64,000 bases of DNA from Symbiodinium natans (lineage: Eukaryota > Sar > Dinophyceae > Suessiales > Symbiodiniaceae), in assembly GCA_905221605.1 (NCBI GenBank), contig CAJNDS010001613.1:127501-191500 (forward strand). The letters run 5' to 3'. The stretch's first letter is position 1. Each line of letters begins with the position of its first letter. Under the pieces are notes generated by a model. That model saw only the letters and a program-made list of their open reading frames with translations, searched no databases and had not been told where the DNA came from. Below are positions 1 through 10,981 of the stretch, piece after piece. The position numbers and the translations under genes were made by a program.

Positions 1-404
1 ATACGGGTTTTGAGCCTTGTCAAGATAAGGGGGTCCAATTTGGGGGGGAGGGGGGGGGGGGTCTCCTCTTAGAAGTCTCATATCGCCAGCGGAAACTTCG
101 CTTCTTGGGAGGGTTCTCTTGTGGGCTCTAGGAGCCCTCAAAAAATTGAATCATGTGAAGTGTGCTATAGTCCCTATAGGTACATGGATCGGAATGCGGA
201 GCTTCCGCAACTACCCTCTCCCAGAGCGCAGAAGAAGACTGGCTAGGGTGTTGGGCTGGGTCACTGAGTGCTTCGAGGATGACATGAGGGGCAAGATTTG
301 TCCCGTCCTTTGCGCGACGACCTGGTATGCCCGAAGCCCTTAACCCTTAACCCTGTACCCTAAACCCTAAACCCTAAACCCTAAGCCCGAAACCCTAAAC
401 CCAT

Positions 405-553
405 CCACGCAGCACAGGATGGCCGAAGAACGCCTGGGGACGAGTTGCCAAAGCAGGGGAATCGAGGGGGCTGTCCAGAGCTCTGAGCCAATGTGTGCTG
501 CAAGGGGCGAGCTCTGTGGGATGTTCGGGGGGCTCCTGGATGCTTGGAGTACT
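405..553 (+). CDS. Coding-like segment between telomere blocks
   Basis: After CCCATCCACGCAG the plus frame runs open (MAEERLGTSCQSRGIEGAVQ ...) to ACT/GTAGGG at the start of telomere repeat. Minus frames are open too, so strand and reality are uncertain. Confidence 0.25.
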
Positions 554-1079
554 GTAGGGTTTCGGGTTTAGGTTTTAGGGTTTAGGGTTAGGGCTTAGGG
601 TTTAGGGTTTAGGGTTTAGGGTTTAGGGCTTAGGGTTTAGGGTTTAGGGTTTAGGGTTTACGGTTTAGGGTTGAGTCGCTCATTCTGTTCAGGGTTTAAG
701 ATTTAGGGGAGGTTTAGGGTTGAACCGCTCACACTCGCACAAGCCAGGCGAGGCATGTTTGGCAAAGGGGAGTTTACGAACATACCCTAAACCCTAAACC
801 CTTAACCCAAAAGATTCCCCTCAAGACGTGAAGGCTACTTACTCAACAAACAAAGGCTGCTTCGCATGGCAACCTTTGGTTGGTGTCACACCAGCAGTTT
901 ACTAGTTCATGGCTGGGATAGAATTAAACGTAAATTTCAATTCCTTGGGAAAGTGTTGCCCCGCTATGACAAAGGTTTAGGGTCGTAGGCTTTACGGGGG
1001 GTTGCCCCTGTCCAGCCTGGGAGGACGAACTTGTCTTGGGCTTAATAGGGGGGGGGGGGGGGGTTGCCGAAAATAGGTG

Positions 1080-1177
1080 TACTTGGAGGTTCGTGGTACT
1101 TATTTACCCTAATATGGTTATCATTGGGCTATACGTGCAGTTACTATTGGGTAGTAGGTACCATGAACCTCCAAGTA
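1080..1177. mobile_element. MITE-like hairpin, TACTTGGAGGTTC family
   Basis: Terminal inverted repeats TACTTGGAGGTTCGTGGTAC and GTACCATGAACCTCCAAGTA. A second copy is at 13,916-14,058. No coding capacity. Confidence 0.75.
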
Positions 1178-1206
1178 CTCCTGTCTGGGGAGTCCCTTTC
1201 AGGGGA

Positions 1207-1332
1207 GTCTATTCTTGGCTACACTCAGAAGGGTAGCAAAATTTAAACTTTTAGCTGCCTTATTAAGAAACCCAATAAACCCAAAAAGGCTAAAGATATA
1301 AAGTTGCAGTAAAGCACCACAAAGTATTCTAG
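1207..1332. repeat. Dispersed repeat, ACTCAGAAGGGTAGC family
   Basis: Shares CTTGGCTACACTCAGAAGGG and GCAGTAAAGCACCACAAAGT with 13,231-13,345. It follows directly after another element, suggesting nested insertion. Confidence 0.7.
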
Positions 1333-1681
1333 GGTTTAGAAGGGGTACCCTTTATGCTGATGCGCCTTAACTAGTCAACATCCGTGTCATGCCCTACATC
1401 CCCTAACCTTAGGGTTTAGGGTTTATACTCCGAATACTTGACACCGCTCCCCTACCACCGGGCCCATCATCCTGTATGTGCGTATGGCCCTGCATGACTT
1501 GGCACTGCAAGAAATCCCACATGACCACATGATAGCGCATCCCACTGCCGCATGGCTCTGAATCTTCGGGCCTTTTGCCCTAAACCCTAAACCCTAAACC
1601 CTAAACCCTAAACCCTAAACCCTAAACCCTAAACCCTAATTCTTATGCTGTTTTTGTTTCCCTTTCTCGCCCGGCTCTCAG

Positions 1682-1968
1682 GAAGGTGGAGACCTTCAGT
1701 CCCGCACCTCGTTGAACCCAGTGGCTCTGGCACAGGAGACCGGCACAGTCGTGGAAGAACAGGGTCGAGGGAAGCGCATGTCGGCAGCAAAGATGCCCTG
1801 TGGGGCTGCATCCACACCACATGCCCGCACACATCTCTCACGCATCATCGGGCCGAATCTGGGCCACGATGACATATTCGAGGCGCCATGGCGCTCCGTC
1901 ATGCGCGTTGCCGAGCTGATCGGAAGCTGCCAAGCCCAGCACAGATTCCTTACTTCTCCAATAACCAA
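1682..1968 (+). CDS. Plus-strand exon candidate with clean splice sites
   Basis: A strong pyrimidine tract ending CCCGGCTCTCAG precedes 95 open codons (EGGDLQSRTSLNPVALAQET ... DDIFEAPWRSVMRVAELIGS), and AAT/GTAAAAAAA follows. The tract directly follows a CCCTAAA block. One minus frame is also open. Confidence 0.45.
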
Positions 1969-2129
1969 TGTAAAAAAAGGTTAAACTTTACTATTCCTAC
2001 CAAACAAGGAAACCCAACAGGTTAAAATTCGACCATTGGCTAAGTAAGATTCGGCAAGAGGTCGCTGGAGGCCCTTCTTGGAACGAGTCATCAGCACAGC
2101 CTCTTCATCTTCCTGCAAACAACTACCGG

Positions 2130-2222
2130 CTGGCTCTTAGTAGGGAATACGGGAATGAGTAAGGGTATAATCCCTTAAAGGGTATATATAGGGCCCTAAT
2201 TCCCTCATTCCCTACTAAGGTT
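2130..2222. mobile_element. MITE-like hairpin, CTGGTTCTTAGTAGGGAATG family
   Basis: Ends CTTAGTAGGGAATACGGGAA and CATTCCCTACTAAGG, with palindromic AAGGGTATATATAGGG-like sequence inside. Other copies: 13,394-13,599, 27,061-27,163, 62,414-62,510. Confidence 0.75.
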
Positions 2223-2224
2223 GG

Positions 2225-2355
2225 TCTTGGGGTAGTTACATGGTCCCTTTATAATGGGCCCTTAAAAGGGGACCCCATATATACCCCATACAACCCAAGG
2301 ATCCATACTCCAGAACCCTTTAAAAGAAGGTAAGGGACCATATCCAGGGACAACG
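2225..2355. repeat. Dispersed element, GGTCCCTT...GGGCCCTT family
   Basis: Shares CCCAAGGATCCATACTCC-type and GGGACCATAT-type stretches with 12,785-12,920 and, inverted, 17,890-18,035. Confidence 0.55.
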
Positions 2356-2502
2356 TAACCCTAAACCCTAAGCCCTCAGCCCTAAACCCTAAACCCTAAA
2401 CCCTGAGAGCTGGAACCATGCGCCCTTAGTATGGTCTCTGACCCTTGTTTACAGGGAGCCGAAGTCTGGGCCCAGGTCAAAGATATTGTGGATGTTCCCC
2501 TT

Positions 2503-2835
2503 ATACTGTCAGTCCTTAAGTTTAGGGTTAGGGTTTAGGGTTTAGGGTTTAGGGTTTAGGGTTTAGGGTTTAGGGTTTAGGGTTTAGGGTTTAGGGTTTA
2601 GGGTTTAGGGTTTAGGGTTTAGGGTTTAGGGTCTAGGGTTTAGGGTTTAGGGTTTAGGGTTTAGGGTTTAGGGTTTAGGGTTTAGGGTTTAGGGTTTAGG
2701 GTTTAGGGTTTAGGGTTTAGGGTTTAGGGTTTAGGGTTTTGGATGTCCCCCCTTAGACTAACAGTCTTTGATGGGGATTATTGTACCCCCGATTATGATC
2801 CTCATTAAGGACTGTTAGTATAGAGGGCAACAGCC
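2503..2835. mobile_element. MITE-like hairpin, GATGTTCCCCTTATACTAACAG family, with telomere insert
   Basis: Left end GATGTTCCCCTTATACTGTC, right end GGACTGTTAGTATAGAGGGC, with the 31-unit telomere block inside. A coding-like stretch (GAEVWAQVKDIVD, after GTTTACAG) ends exactly at GAT/GTTCCCC, so the element may begin an intron. Confidence 0.7.
2517..2739. repeat. Largest near-perfect TTTAGGG block
   Basis: About 31 TTTAGGG units with a single variant (TCTAGGG). It sits inside a hairpin element of the GATGTTCCCCTTATACTAACAG family (2,503-2,835), dividing it in two. Confidence 0.9.
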
Positions 2836-3185
2836 CGAATAGAAATTTCTCACAAGGGACCCAAATTAAGGACCCATACTTGGAACCCCAGACGATCTGC
2901 ACTGCCAGACCAGACCTGATCGTTCAACCCAAACCTAGAGTTACCAAAAAGTCGCGAAGCGGACCTTTCTGGCCTAGGGTTTCAGGTTTAGGGTTTAGGG
3001 TTTAGCGTTTAGTGTCTTTTTATTTTGTTTATTTATTTATTTATTTTCTTTTTTTTTTTGGGGGGGTGGTTACGTAGATATTATGGATATGACATCGAAA
3101 CGAAACTGGTTACCTATACTAGACCCTAAACCCTAAACCCTGCGCAGCTACTAAGTTTAGAAGGCTCACGTATTCCGTATTTAGG

Positions 3186-3459
3186 CACGGACCCTTAGGG
3201 GAAACATGGGGAAAGCAATGTGCGGGATCTTACACCCGCTTGGGCCCGGCCCACCCTAAACCCTAAACCCTAAACCCTAAACCCTAAACCCTAAACCCTA
3301 AACCCTAAGCCCTAAACCCTTAGATACACGCAGCATCCCCACACACGCTTGGGCCCAGGTTCATTCAGAAAGGGAACACGTGCCCAGCCCACGATCACGT
3401 CATCGAAGCTGCCCCCAAGGCCATGGAGAACCTTCACCAATTCCTTGGGGACCCAAGTT
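3186..3459. CDS. Coding-like sequence split by a telomere insertion, strand uncertain
   Basis: Removing 3,250-3,340 between two copies of an 18-19 bp repeat leaves a plus frame (GKAMCGILHTLGPRFIQKGN, then TCPAHDHVIEAAPKAMENLH). The same bases on the minus strand give KELVKVLHGLGGSFDDVIVG then WARVPFLNEPGPKRV and a stop. Both look like protein, so the strand is left open. Confidence 0.4.
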
Positions 3460-3783
3460 TAAACCCAAAAAGGGTTTAGGGTTTAGGATTTAGGGTTTAG
3501 GGTTTAGGGTTTTCCTTAAAGGGACTTATAGTTGCGCAGGGATATACGACCCAATTTTTGGGGTCCACTTGGTCCGCAAGGTTCATCGCAGAGCATGCTG
3601 GCCTGTCCAGCCCCGTCGCTCGGAACCGTCATGCGTGCATCTTCTGGCGCAGCCCTGATCGTGAAAAGCGCCAGGTCACCTTGTCCGTAAACCAAATAGC
3701 CTGGCAAAGAACTGCTGGGGCTGCAATCCTGCACCCTGAGCCCTAAACCCTAAACCCTAAACCCTAAACCCTAAACCCTAAAC

Positions 3784-3915
3784 CCAAGTGATTGCCGAAC
3801 TGCCCACCCGCCGGCCGCACGACTACGGGAAGGGCGCCTGGTACGTACGGCATGAAGTACTTGGGGTCGAACTCCTTCTTGATGTCGATGCGCAAACTTC
3901 GACCGGGCATGGATC
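3784..3915 (-). CDS. Exon candidate
   Basis: Minus frame PGRSLRIDIKKEFDPKYFMP then YVPGALPVVVRPAGGQFGNH, sandwiched between CCCTAAA and TTTAGGG blocks. A GT (TAC/GTACCAG) inside it could be an earlier donor. Confidence 0.5.
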
Positions 3916-4987
3916 CTTGAAGACCCGATGAACCCAAAAAGGGGTTTAGGGTTTAGGGTTTAGGGTTTAGGGTTTAGGGTTTAGAGTGGGCTGATGGTTC
4001 ATATACCTCAATAGGACTTAACGTACTAGAGCCTAGTTGCTGAGTACCCTGGGCCAAACAAAGTTAAACAAAGGTCAGGCTTTCAACCATGGTAGGCTTT
4101 TCTATAATTCAACGAAGAAGCAGCCCCCCCCCCACCCAATTTATCGGATTCCTCTGGTCCCAGGGTGCCTCCGTCTATGCCTTCGAGTGCGAACATGCCA
4201 AAGGTCTCCAAAAGGAACCTTCGGTCGCTCACATTGTCGCCAACCTCAGAAACCGCAAGGCGTTCCTCTTGCTTGCAGGTTCTGTCTGCATATTGCCCTA
4301 AACCCACCAAACCCTACACCCTAAACCCTAAACCCTAAACCCTAAACCCTAAACCTAAACCCTAATTCTATCGGCCCAAAGGAGGCAAACATCGAGTCAA
4401 GCAAGTGTGCACAGGCGAGGCGCCTCTACCACACCCAGCGTCGCAACCTGATCCATACCAAGATCCTTCGATGCCGCCGGGCCCCACTCCTCCACCACAC
4501 GACGATTTGCCTGGGGTGAACTTGCGGGCCCCATAAACATGATTACTTATGGGCTGTCTGGAGCAACTTAGGGATTAGGGCCCATGGAACTTCGAAAAAC
4601 CAAAAGAATAAATAAGTAAATAGAAAGAAATAAGTATACACATATATATATATATGTATATGTATATTTCTTATCAACCTCAGTTGCTTCGAAGCCATCC
4701 CCGTTGCCAGAGACCCAATGAAGTATCTGCGGTGACCGCAGCCACTGCGTAGACTCCACCTGCCAAACATTTTTTCGAAACCTTGGGGGCCTCAACAGAC
4801 CACCCAAAACAAGGACCATCTCCCGTTGCTACCCGAACCCTTTTTAACCCGGGCTCTCATACCCTAGAAACCCTAGAAACCCTTCTTGCGCACCACAAAC
4901 CTTTTAGGGTTGATTTCGGCCCCCAAGCGGGGGAATGGGCACCAAAGGACCCTGCAGTTTGATTCTGTCGTGCACAGCCCTGAAGCC

Positions 4988-5110
4988 TTGCTGAGTACTG
5001 TGGGCCACAAACGGCTACCGTTTCAACTATGGTAGGACTGGTAGGATTGTGTATACCCCAAAAGGTAGGATTGTGTATACCCCAAAAGGTTAAAGGTTAC
5101 CTACTCAGAT
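4988..5110. repeat. Dispersed element, GCTGAGTACTGTGGGCC family
   Basis: Contains GCTGAGTACTGTGGGCC, AACTATGGTAGGA, GTGTATACCCCAAAAGGT (direct duplication) and TACTCAG. Related copies: 4,037-4,120, 18,325-18,412, 24,065-24,140 and, split by a telomere block, 56,480-56,640. Confidence 0.65.
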
Positions 5111-5184
5111 ATGAAGGAAGTCATGCCAACTTCATGGACATGGGCCAAAGGCGCCGTCCAAGAGCACCAGCTAACAAGACAAGC

Positions 5185-5268
5185 CACGTCGAAGGGCAGT
5201 TCGTCAGAGTAGTCCCTCACAGCTTCGCCAATCTTGCGGATCGTGGTGATGTTCGCCTTCACTTGCGC
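5185..5268 (-). CDS. Exon candidate flanking a telomere insertion (3' side)
   Basis: Exactly 28 codons reading AQVKANITTIRKIGEAVRDY then SDELPFDV, between CAGCATGAAG and GTG/GCTTGT (GC donor). Joined to the previous exon it gives a continuous ...DFSMKAQVKAN... sequence. Confidence 0.6.
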
Positions 5269-5417
5269 CTTCATGCTGACCCTGCACCCTACACCCTACA
5301 CCCTACACCCTACACCCTACACCCTAAACCCTAAACCCTAAACCCCAAACCCTAAACCCTAAACCCTAAACCCTAAACCCTAAACCCTAAACCCTAAACC
5401 CTAAACCCTAAACCCTC

Positions 5418-5525
5418 CTTCATGCTGAAGTCCAGGTGGTCAAACTCGCTCGGGACATGCGGGTGACCTGAGTACGACCCCGCGGGCGCCCAGGCTGGAC
5501 TCCGGAACAATTTCGACCCAAACTT
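5418..5525 (-). CDS. Exon candidate flanking a telomere insertion (5' side)
   Basis: Minus frame FGSKLFRSPAWAPAGSYSGH then PHVPSEFDHLDFSMK. It ends ATGAAG/GAGGG, a GA donor, and joins the next exon in phase 0. Not recognised. Confidence 0.6.
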
Positions 5526-6952
5526 CCTAAGCTTATAGGGTTTAGGGTTTAGGGTTTAGGGTTTAGGTTTAGGGTTTAGGGTCTAGGGTCTAGGGTCTAG
5601 GGTTTAGGGTTTAGGGTTTAGGGTTTAGGGTTTAGGGTTTAGGGTTTAGGGTTTAGGGTTTAGGGTTTAGGGTTTAGGGTTTAGGGTTTAGGCTTCAAGG
5701 GGCCTTAATGCTCCCCCAATACTCCCTAAGGCTCCCTAAGCTTCCCTAAGGTTCCGTAGGTACCTACCCCTCTTGAACCCCCCCCCCCCCCCACCAAGCC
5801 CTGTTCTAAGGTTCAGGCTTTATGGTTCGTTCCCAGGGGCGGCATCCGAACCACTTCAGGGGGTTCCGAAATACAAGGCGTTTAGGGTTTAGGGTCTAAG
5901 GTTTTGGCTGTCTAGGCACATGGCAGTGTTATCAGAACTCCGAAAGTTTGAAGGTGCAGGGGCATTGGGGTTTAGATAGCGGTCGGCGCTTTCTGCCAAA
6001 ATCCCGGGTACAACCTCAACAACAAGACAGGTACCTTTTCGAAGGGCCCTCGAATTGGGACTCTTTCAGCAGCAGGGCTTCTGCCATCCCTCCTCAACCC
6101 AAGACCCTGCTTGAACCCCATAAACCCTAAACCGTTTTTGTTCCTCAAACCCTTTTGAAGCTGGACGTACCGCCAGACGCCTAAACCCTAAACCCTAAAC
6201 CCTAAACCCTAACCCTAAACCCTACGCCCTAAACCCTAAACCCTAAACCCTAAACCCTAAACCCTAAACCCTAACCCTAAACCATAACCCTAACCCTAAA
6301 CCCTAAACCCTGATGGCGATCCTAAGGTTTAGGAGGGCTCAGGCTTTGAAGGAGAGCAATGTAGGGGCCTGAAAAATTAGGATAGGGCTTTGGGGGTTAT
6401 TATCGTCTAATTATATCGTCAAATAATATAGGGACCCATAAGGGAATACCATGAGTAGTTACTCCGACCCCCCATCCCTAAACCCTAAACCCTAAACCCT
6501 AAACCCTAAACCCTAAACCCTAAAACCCTAAAACCCTAAACCCTAAACCCTAAACCCTAAACCCTAAACTCTACAGGGACCGACGGAGACCGAGCGGCTG
6601 TGATAAAATGGCCCTGGCGTCGCGCCACTTAGAAATAGGGCGGGGCAAGACGGGCGAAGCCGTTCCACCTGGGGCTTCTGATAGGTTTGGGGTTTAGGGT
6701 TTAGGGTTTAGGGTTTAGGGTTTAGGGTTTAGGGTTTAGGGTTTAGGGTTTAGGGTTTAGGGTTTAGGGTTTAGGGTCTAGGGTCTAGGGTTTAGGGTCC
6801 TGATACCCTTGATAAGGGCCACTAGAACATGGTGCTGGAGGTTGCTAGACGCAAATCAATAAGGGGCAACAACCGAAAGGCTCTGGCGTTTAACTTGGGG
6901 TGTGGAGCTTGGTGCAAAGGTTTGCAGGCCCTCAACCCTGCAACTTAAGCAT

Positions 6953-7090
6953 AAACCCTAAAACCTAAACCCTAAAACCCTAAAAACCCTAAAACCCTAA
7001 AACCCTAAAACCCTAAAGCCCTAAAGCCCTAAAGCCCTAAAGCCCTAAAGCCCTAAAACCCTAAAACCCTAAAACCCCTAAAACCCTAAC
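6953..7090. repeat. Variant telomere-like block
   Basis: Mainly CCCTAAAA and AGCCCTAA units, i.e. 8-mers derived from CCCTAAA. Homogenised variants point to local tandem amplification after insertion. Confidence 0.8.
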
Positions 7091-7477
7091 ACCCTTAAAG
7101 GGAAGAGGGCTCCATGAAGACTCGCCACGTGCACCCCATGCACGACGGAGGCGCCCATTGGCTTGCAGAATTTGCAGAGGCCATCGCGCAACAGCGCGTG
7201 CCAGGCCATGTTGATGATGGGCCGTGGTTTCTTTTGAGGATTTACGAAATTAGGGGTACCTTCTTGGGTCCTCGTTACAAGGGAATCCTAGTATCTTGGG
7301 GGGTCTATATGTGGGCGCGCGTGTTGCTGGACCCAGGAGTATCCTAGGGATAAAAATAGGGGACCCTCTTTGGTTTTAAGGGGATTATGAGGGAAACCCA
7401 ACCAGTAGGAGAGAAGCCCCTCAAAGGACTATTGGGGTTAGGGTTTCGACTTTAGGATTTAGGGACAGTCCCGATCA

Positions 7478-7612
7478 CAAGACAGATGAATAGGATGCAG
7501 CGCTCTATCTGTCGCAGTTGTGGCTCACAAGCTGCTTGAGACCACCAGAAGTAGTCTGCATGCAAACAAAGGTGCGCCTCAATGGTTTCAGCCTCCTCTA
7601 CCTATAGAAGCC
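7478..7612 (-). CDS. Exon candidate with membrane segment
   Basis: After GGCTTCTATAG the minus frame reads VEEAETIEAHLCLHADYFWW, SQAACEPQLRQIERC and the hydrophobic ILFICLVIG. Further upstream, HKWLMFVAKLILWLL is also hydrophobic. Confidence 0.5.
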
Positions 7613-7897
7613 ATAAGATGAGCTTGGCGACAAACATCAGCCACTTGTGAAGATAGTAGGATTAGCTCTCAGTCCCAGTTGGTTCTTGTAATTGTAATTT
7701 ATCACAACCCACAGCACGTCTTAGGTGATGGCTTACGGTCCTTTCAGTCAGTTTGGTGCACACTTCGGAGAAAAACAACACAAAGAGGGACTTTTTTCGC
7801 CCACGGCTGCTGTGCACTCGCCGGGTTTTCGGGGCATTCTGGCGGCAGCACGCTCCTGGGACCTGAGGGCTTTTCGACAAGGTACCTTCGGGCTTTC

Positions 7898-7924
7898 CCT
7901 GGGCCTCTTTTTACCTACAGGTTG

Positions 7925-7989
<65 letters not shown>

Positions 7990-8064
7990 CGTAGTAGTAG
8001 TCGTAGCTCCCCCTCAATTAGGAGGCATAACCACTAGGACTGTAGGTAAAGAGATTCCCAGGTA
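7898..8064. mobile_element. MITE-like hairpin, TACCTGGGACTC family, expanded by a microsatellite
   Basis: Left end CCTGGGCCTCTTTTTACCTA, right end TGTAGGTAAAGAGATTCCCA. In other copies the arm reads ...CAGTTTAGTAG; here that TAG has expanded to about 29 copies (7,922-8,010), doubling the element's length. Confidence 0.75.
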
Positions 8065-8502
8065 GGGTTGAGGAGTTGGAGGGTCGGAGCTATGCACTCT
8101 AGGCCTTCCGACACAGAAGTGTGCTTCCAAACGTTGCCATGCAACCACCAGGGCCAAACTGCAACAGCAATTTGCGCCTTTTGCGCAACAGCTGCATTCT
8201 GCCGTCTGTAACAGTGAGGAAAAGTGCCATTTCCGATTGCTTGTTTTCGTGCCTGCGGGCCGCATGTCCAAGGGATTGAGAAGACTACTTCAGCCTACTC
8301 ATCTCAACCCCACCCCTTGAGAATCCTCACTCCCTCTCTACGCCCACAAGCCTGTTTTCCCTTATGCTTTGCTTTGCACTACACTGTGAACCCTAAATGC
8401 ACAAAGCCCTGTACGATCGTGTGGCTTCAGTGTCTTTAGTTGTATAGCTTCGCGTCTAAAAGGGTACAAGAGCCTAAGACGTAGAACTTAAGTCAACGAT
8501 GG

Positions 8503-8640
8503 TGTGCAAGCTGCCAGTGTGCTCACAGCCCGTCACGAGATGGTCAGCTCCTTGCGGCACCTCTCCAGTTCAGGTGCGTCTGCTCTGAGGGACTTTTTCG
8601 GCAAGATGTGGGCTCGAGAGGGCTCGCAGGATGTGTGCAG
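8503..8640 (+). CDS. Plus-strand exon candidate
   Basis: Plus frame AASVLTARHEMVSSLRHLSS then SGASALRDFFGKMWAREGSQ, ending CAG/GCGAGT (GC donor). It is among the most protein-like plus-strand segments. Confidence 0.45.
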
Positions 8641-9337
8641 GCGAGTGCGCGTGTGCGCGAGCGTGAGTGGGTATGTGTGCGCGCGCATTTCATTCGTCAT
8701 TCTCGCTCATCACTAAGCGGGTCCTGTTCTACATGCATCGCATGAAGTAAAAACGTCTGTGTGTGTGGGTGTGGGTTTGCATGTGCGTACGCGCGCTTTG
8801 GCGAGGACCGGGGTGGGTGGTGGGGCGGGTGGTGCTTTGGTGGGGACCGGGGTGGGTGGTGGGACGACCGGTGCTTTGCGTTTAGACCTCTGAGGGCGTC
8901 TCCCCGAAGACCTTCATTGCCCCTGAACTCCCCAAGCATAAGCCCTAAACCCTAAACCTTAACCTCTAAACCCTATCTTATATATGTATATATATATATA
9001 TATGCCCTAAACCCTAGATGTTAGCGGGGCTTCGTGCTCAGTGTGCAAAAGGGCTTAGGGCCTACTTGCGCCCTCAAGCTTTGCAGATGAGATGAGTAAG
9101 TTTCGAGCTGAGAGTCCAAAATCCTCCACATAAACCCTAAACCCTAGACCCTAAACCCTTTTTTGAAAGAGGTAACCCTAAACCCTGAACCCTAGAGTAG
9201 GACATAGCCCCATAAACAACAAACAGCAGATAGCACGGCCTAGACTTCCGCCGACAGCCTTAACGAAGCCACTTGACGCCCCCGAAATCCTTCAATCCGC
9301 AAAGCCTAGATAGTATAGAAATAAATACCCTGCATAC

Positions 9338-9410
9338 ATACATACCCACATACATGCATGCATACATACATACGTACATACATACATAAAGACATACATA
9401 AGTACATATT
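9338..9410. repeat. (ACAT)n microsatellite
   Basis: Imperfect CATA/ACAT repeats. A similar (TATG)n and (ATAG)n pair is at 60,360-60,470. Confidence 0.9.
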
Positions 9411-9675
9411 TATTGTAGGGTTAAGGGTTTAGGGTTAAGGTTTAGCCCGATAAAACCTTGTACCCTGAACCATATTGAAGTAGGGTATATATTTCTTGTA
9501 CCCCCCCCAAAGGGACACCCAAGGTATACACTCACCAATAATAAAGAGGAACCTTATATACACTCTAAACCCTAAACCCTAAACCCTAAACCCTAAACCC
9601 TAAACCCTAAACCCTAAACCCTAAACCCTAAACCCTAAACCCTAAACCCTAACCCTAAACCCTAAACCCTAAACC

Positions 9676-9728
9676 CTGCTTCAACATCGTGTTGGACAGG
9701 TGAGTGGCAAAGGGCAGGTCGCACTTCG
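9676..9728 (-). CDS. Short exon candidate
   Basis: Seventeen codons, KCDLPFATHLSNTMLKQ, after CAGGCTTCAG and ending in CAG against telomere repeat. A plus-strand GTGAGT lies inside it but is probably chance. Confidence 0.4.
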
Positions 9729-10664
9729 CTGAAGCCTGGGGCTGTAGACTCCGGGTTGAGGCCGGGGACTCCTTTTAGGGTTTAGGGTTTAGGGTTTAGG
9801 GTTTAGGGTTTAGGGTTTAGGTTAGATGGGTTCCGCCTCCGAATTGAGGGGTAGTCACTACTAAACCGTAGGCAAATAGAGTCCCAGGTAGGGCTTCGGG
9901 GGTATGGTCTAGTGTTTTGCGATCTCGCTTCCGAAGGGCTGGATCTAGGAGTTCAGGGGTTTTAGTGCTTGGGGTTTGCCTGTGCCTCACGCGGCGCTCT
10001 ATCATCATGAGGCTTATGAAGGCTCCTGTAGCGGCTCATGGTTTAGGGTTTAGGGCTGAGGCCTGTGCAGAAAAAAACAAAGCACATGCCGCCCTGTTCT
10101 AAGTGCCGAAGCTCGAAGTGGGCGGACATTTTTTCGGCTTCTCGGGAATGCATCTGGCATGACGTTCTGAGAAGGTGGCTCCGGAAAGACACAATATGTA
10201 AAGCTAAGCCCTGACCCTGAGTCCTGAACCAAAGGGTTACGGCTTAGGGTTTAGGGTTTAGGGTCGAGGGTGTACAGGGTTTAGGGTATGTCCGCAACCT
10301 ACACTACATCTGCTACGCCCTTGCATGCCTTGTGGGCAGCGGCCTATGGCCCGTGCTATCCCTCAACTCCTCCGTCCTCGTTGTCTAAAGTTAGGGTTTC
10401 AGGTTTATGGTTTCGGGTGAGTCTTGCTGCCGTTTCTCATGGAGTTGTCGGGTCTTGGAGGCCAAATGAACCCCACAATAAGACTTGGAATGACGTGTTC
10501 AGGGTTTAGGGTTTGGGATTTAGGGTTTAGGGTTTAGGGGGGGGGGGGGGGGGAACATATACCCCATGTCACTCTCATCAATATGACAAGTATACAGACC
10601 ATGAACTCGTCTGGGGCTCTACTTCGTCTCCAGAACTCTAAACCCTATATAAGCCCTAAAGCCT

Positions 10665-10760
10665 TACCTGGGACTCTATTTTCCTACCGTTTAGTAGCAG
10701 CCACCCCATAAGAAGCAAGTATAACCCATCAAACTGCAGGTAAAAATGGAGTCCCAGGTA
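10665..10760. mobile_element. MITE-like hairpin, TACCTGGGACTC family
   Basis: Full-length 96-bp copy: TACCTGGGACTCTATTTTCC to AAAAATGGAGTCCCAGGTA. Right-half copies are at 9,840-9,883 and 15,996-16,059. Confidence 0.8.
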
Positions 10761-10892
10761 GTGCACAAGATCCAGAAATTACATGGAGCCAGGAGGCCAC
10801 CTCCCGAAACCCTAAACCCTAAACCCTAAACCCTAAACCCTAAACCCTAAACCCTAAACCCTAAACCCTAAACCCTAAACCCTAAACTCCAT

Positions 10893-10981
10893 GGAGCCAA
10901 GAGGCCACTCTTCGGCGCAAGTCTTGTGGAAGACGTGCCAGGCATTGCCATCGCTGTCGCAAATCAGGCAAATGCGCCGGC
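10893..10981 (-). CDS. Cys/His-rich exon candidate
   Basis: Acceptor CGAACGCAG; reads CLICDSDGNAWHVFHKTCAE then EWPLGSM. The CxxC...H...C spacing suggests a small zinc-binding fold (treble-clef/RING-like), without a firm family. The end of the exon is duplicated on the far side of the telomere block (10,783-10,800). Confidence 0.55.

Noticed and set aside
1-700. True chromosome end at the window start
   Set aside because: Blocks are short, occur in both orientations and continue for 30 kb with unique sequence between them.
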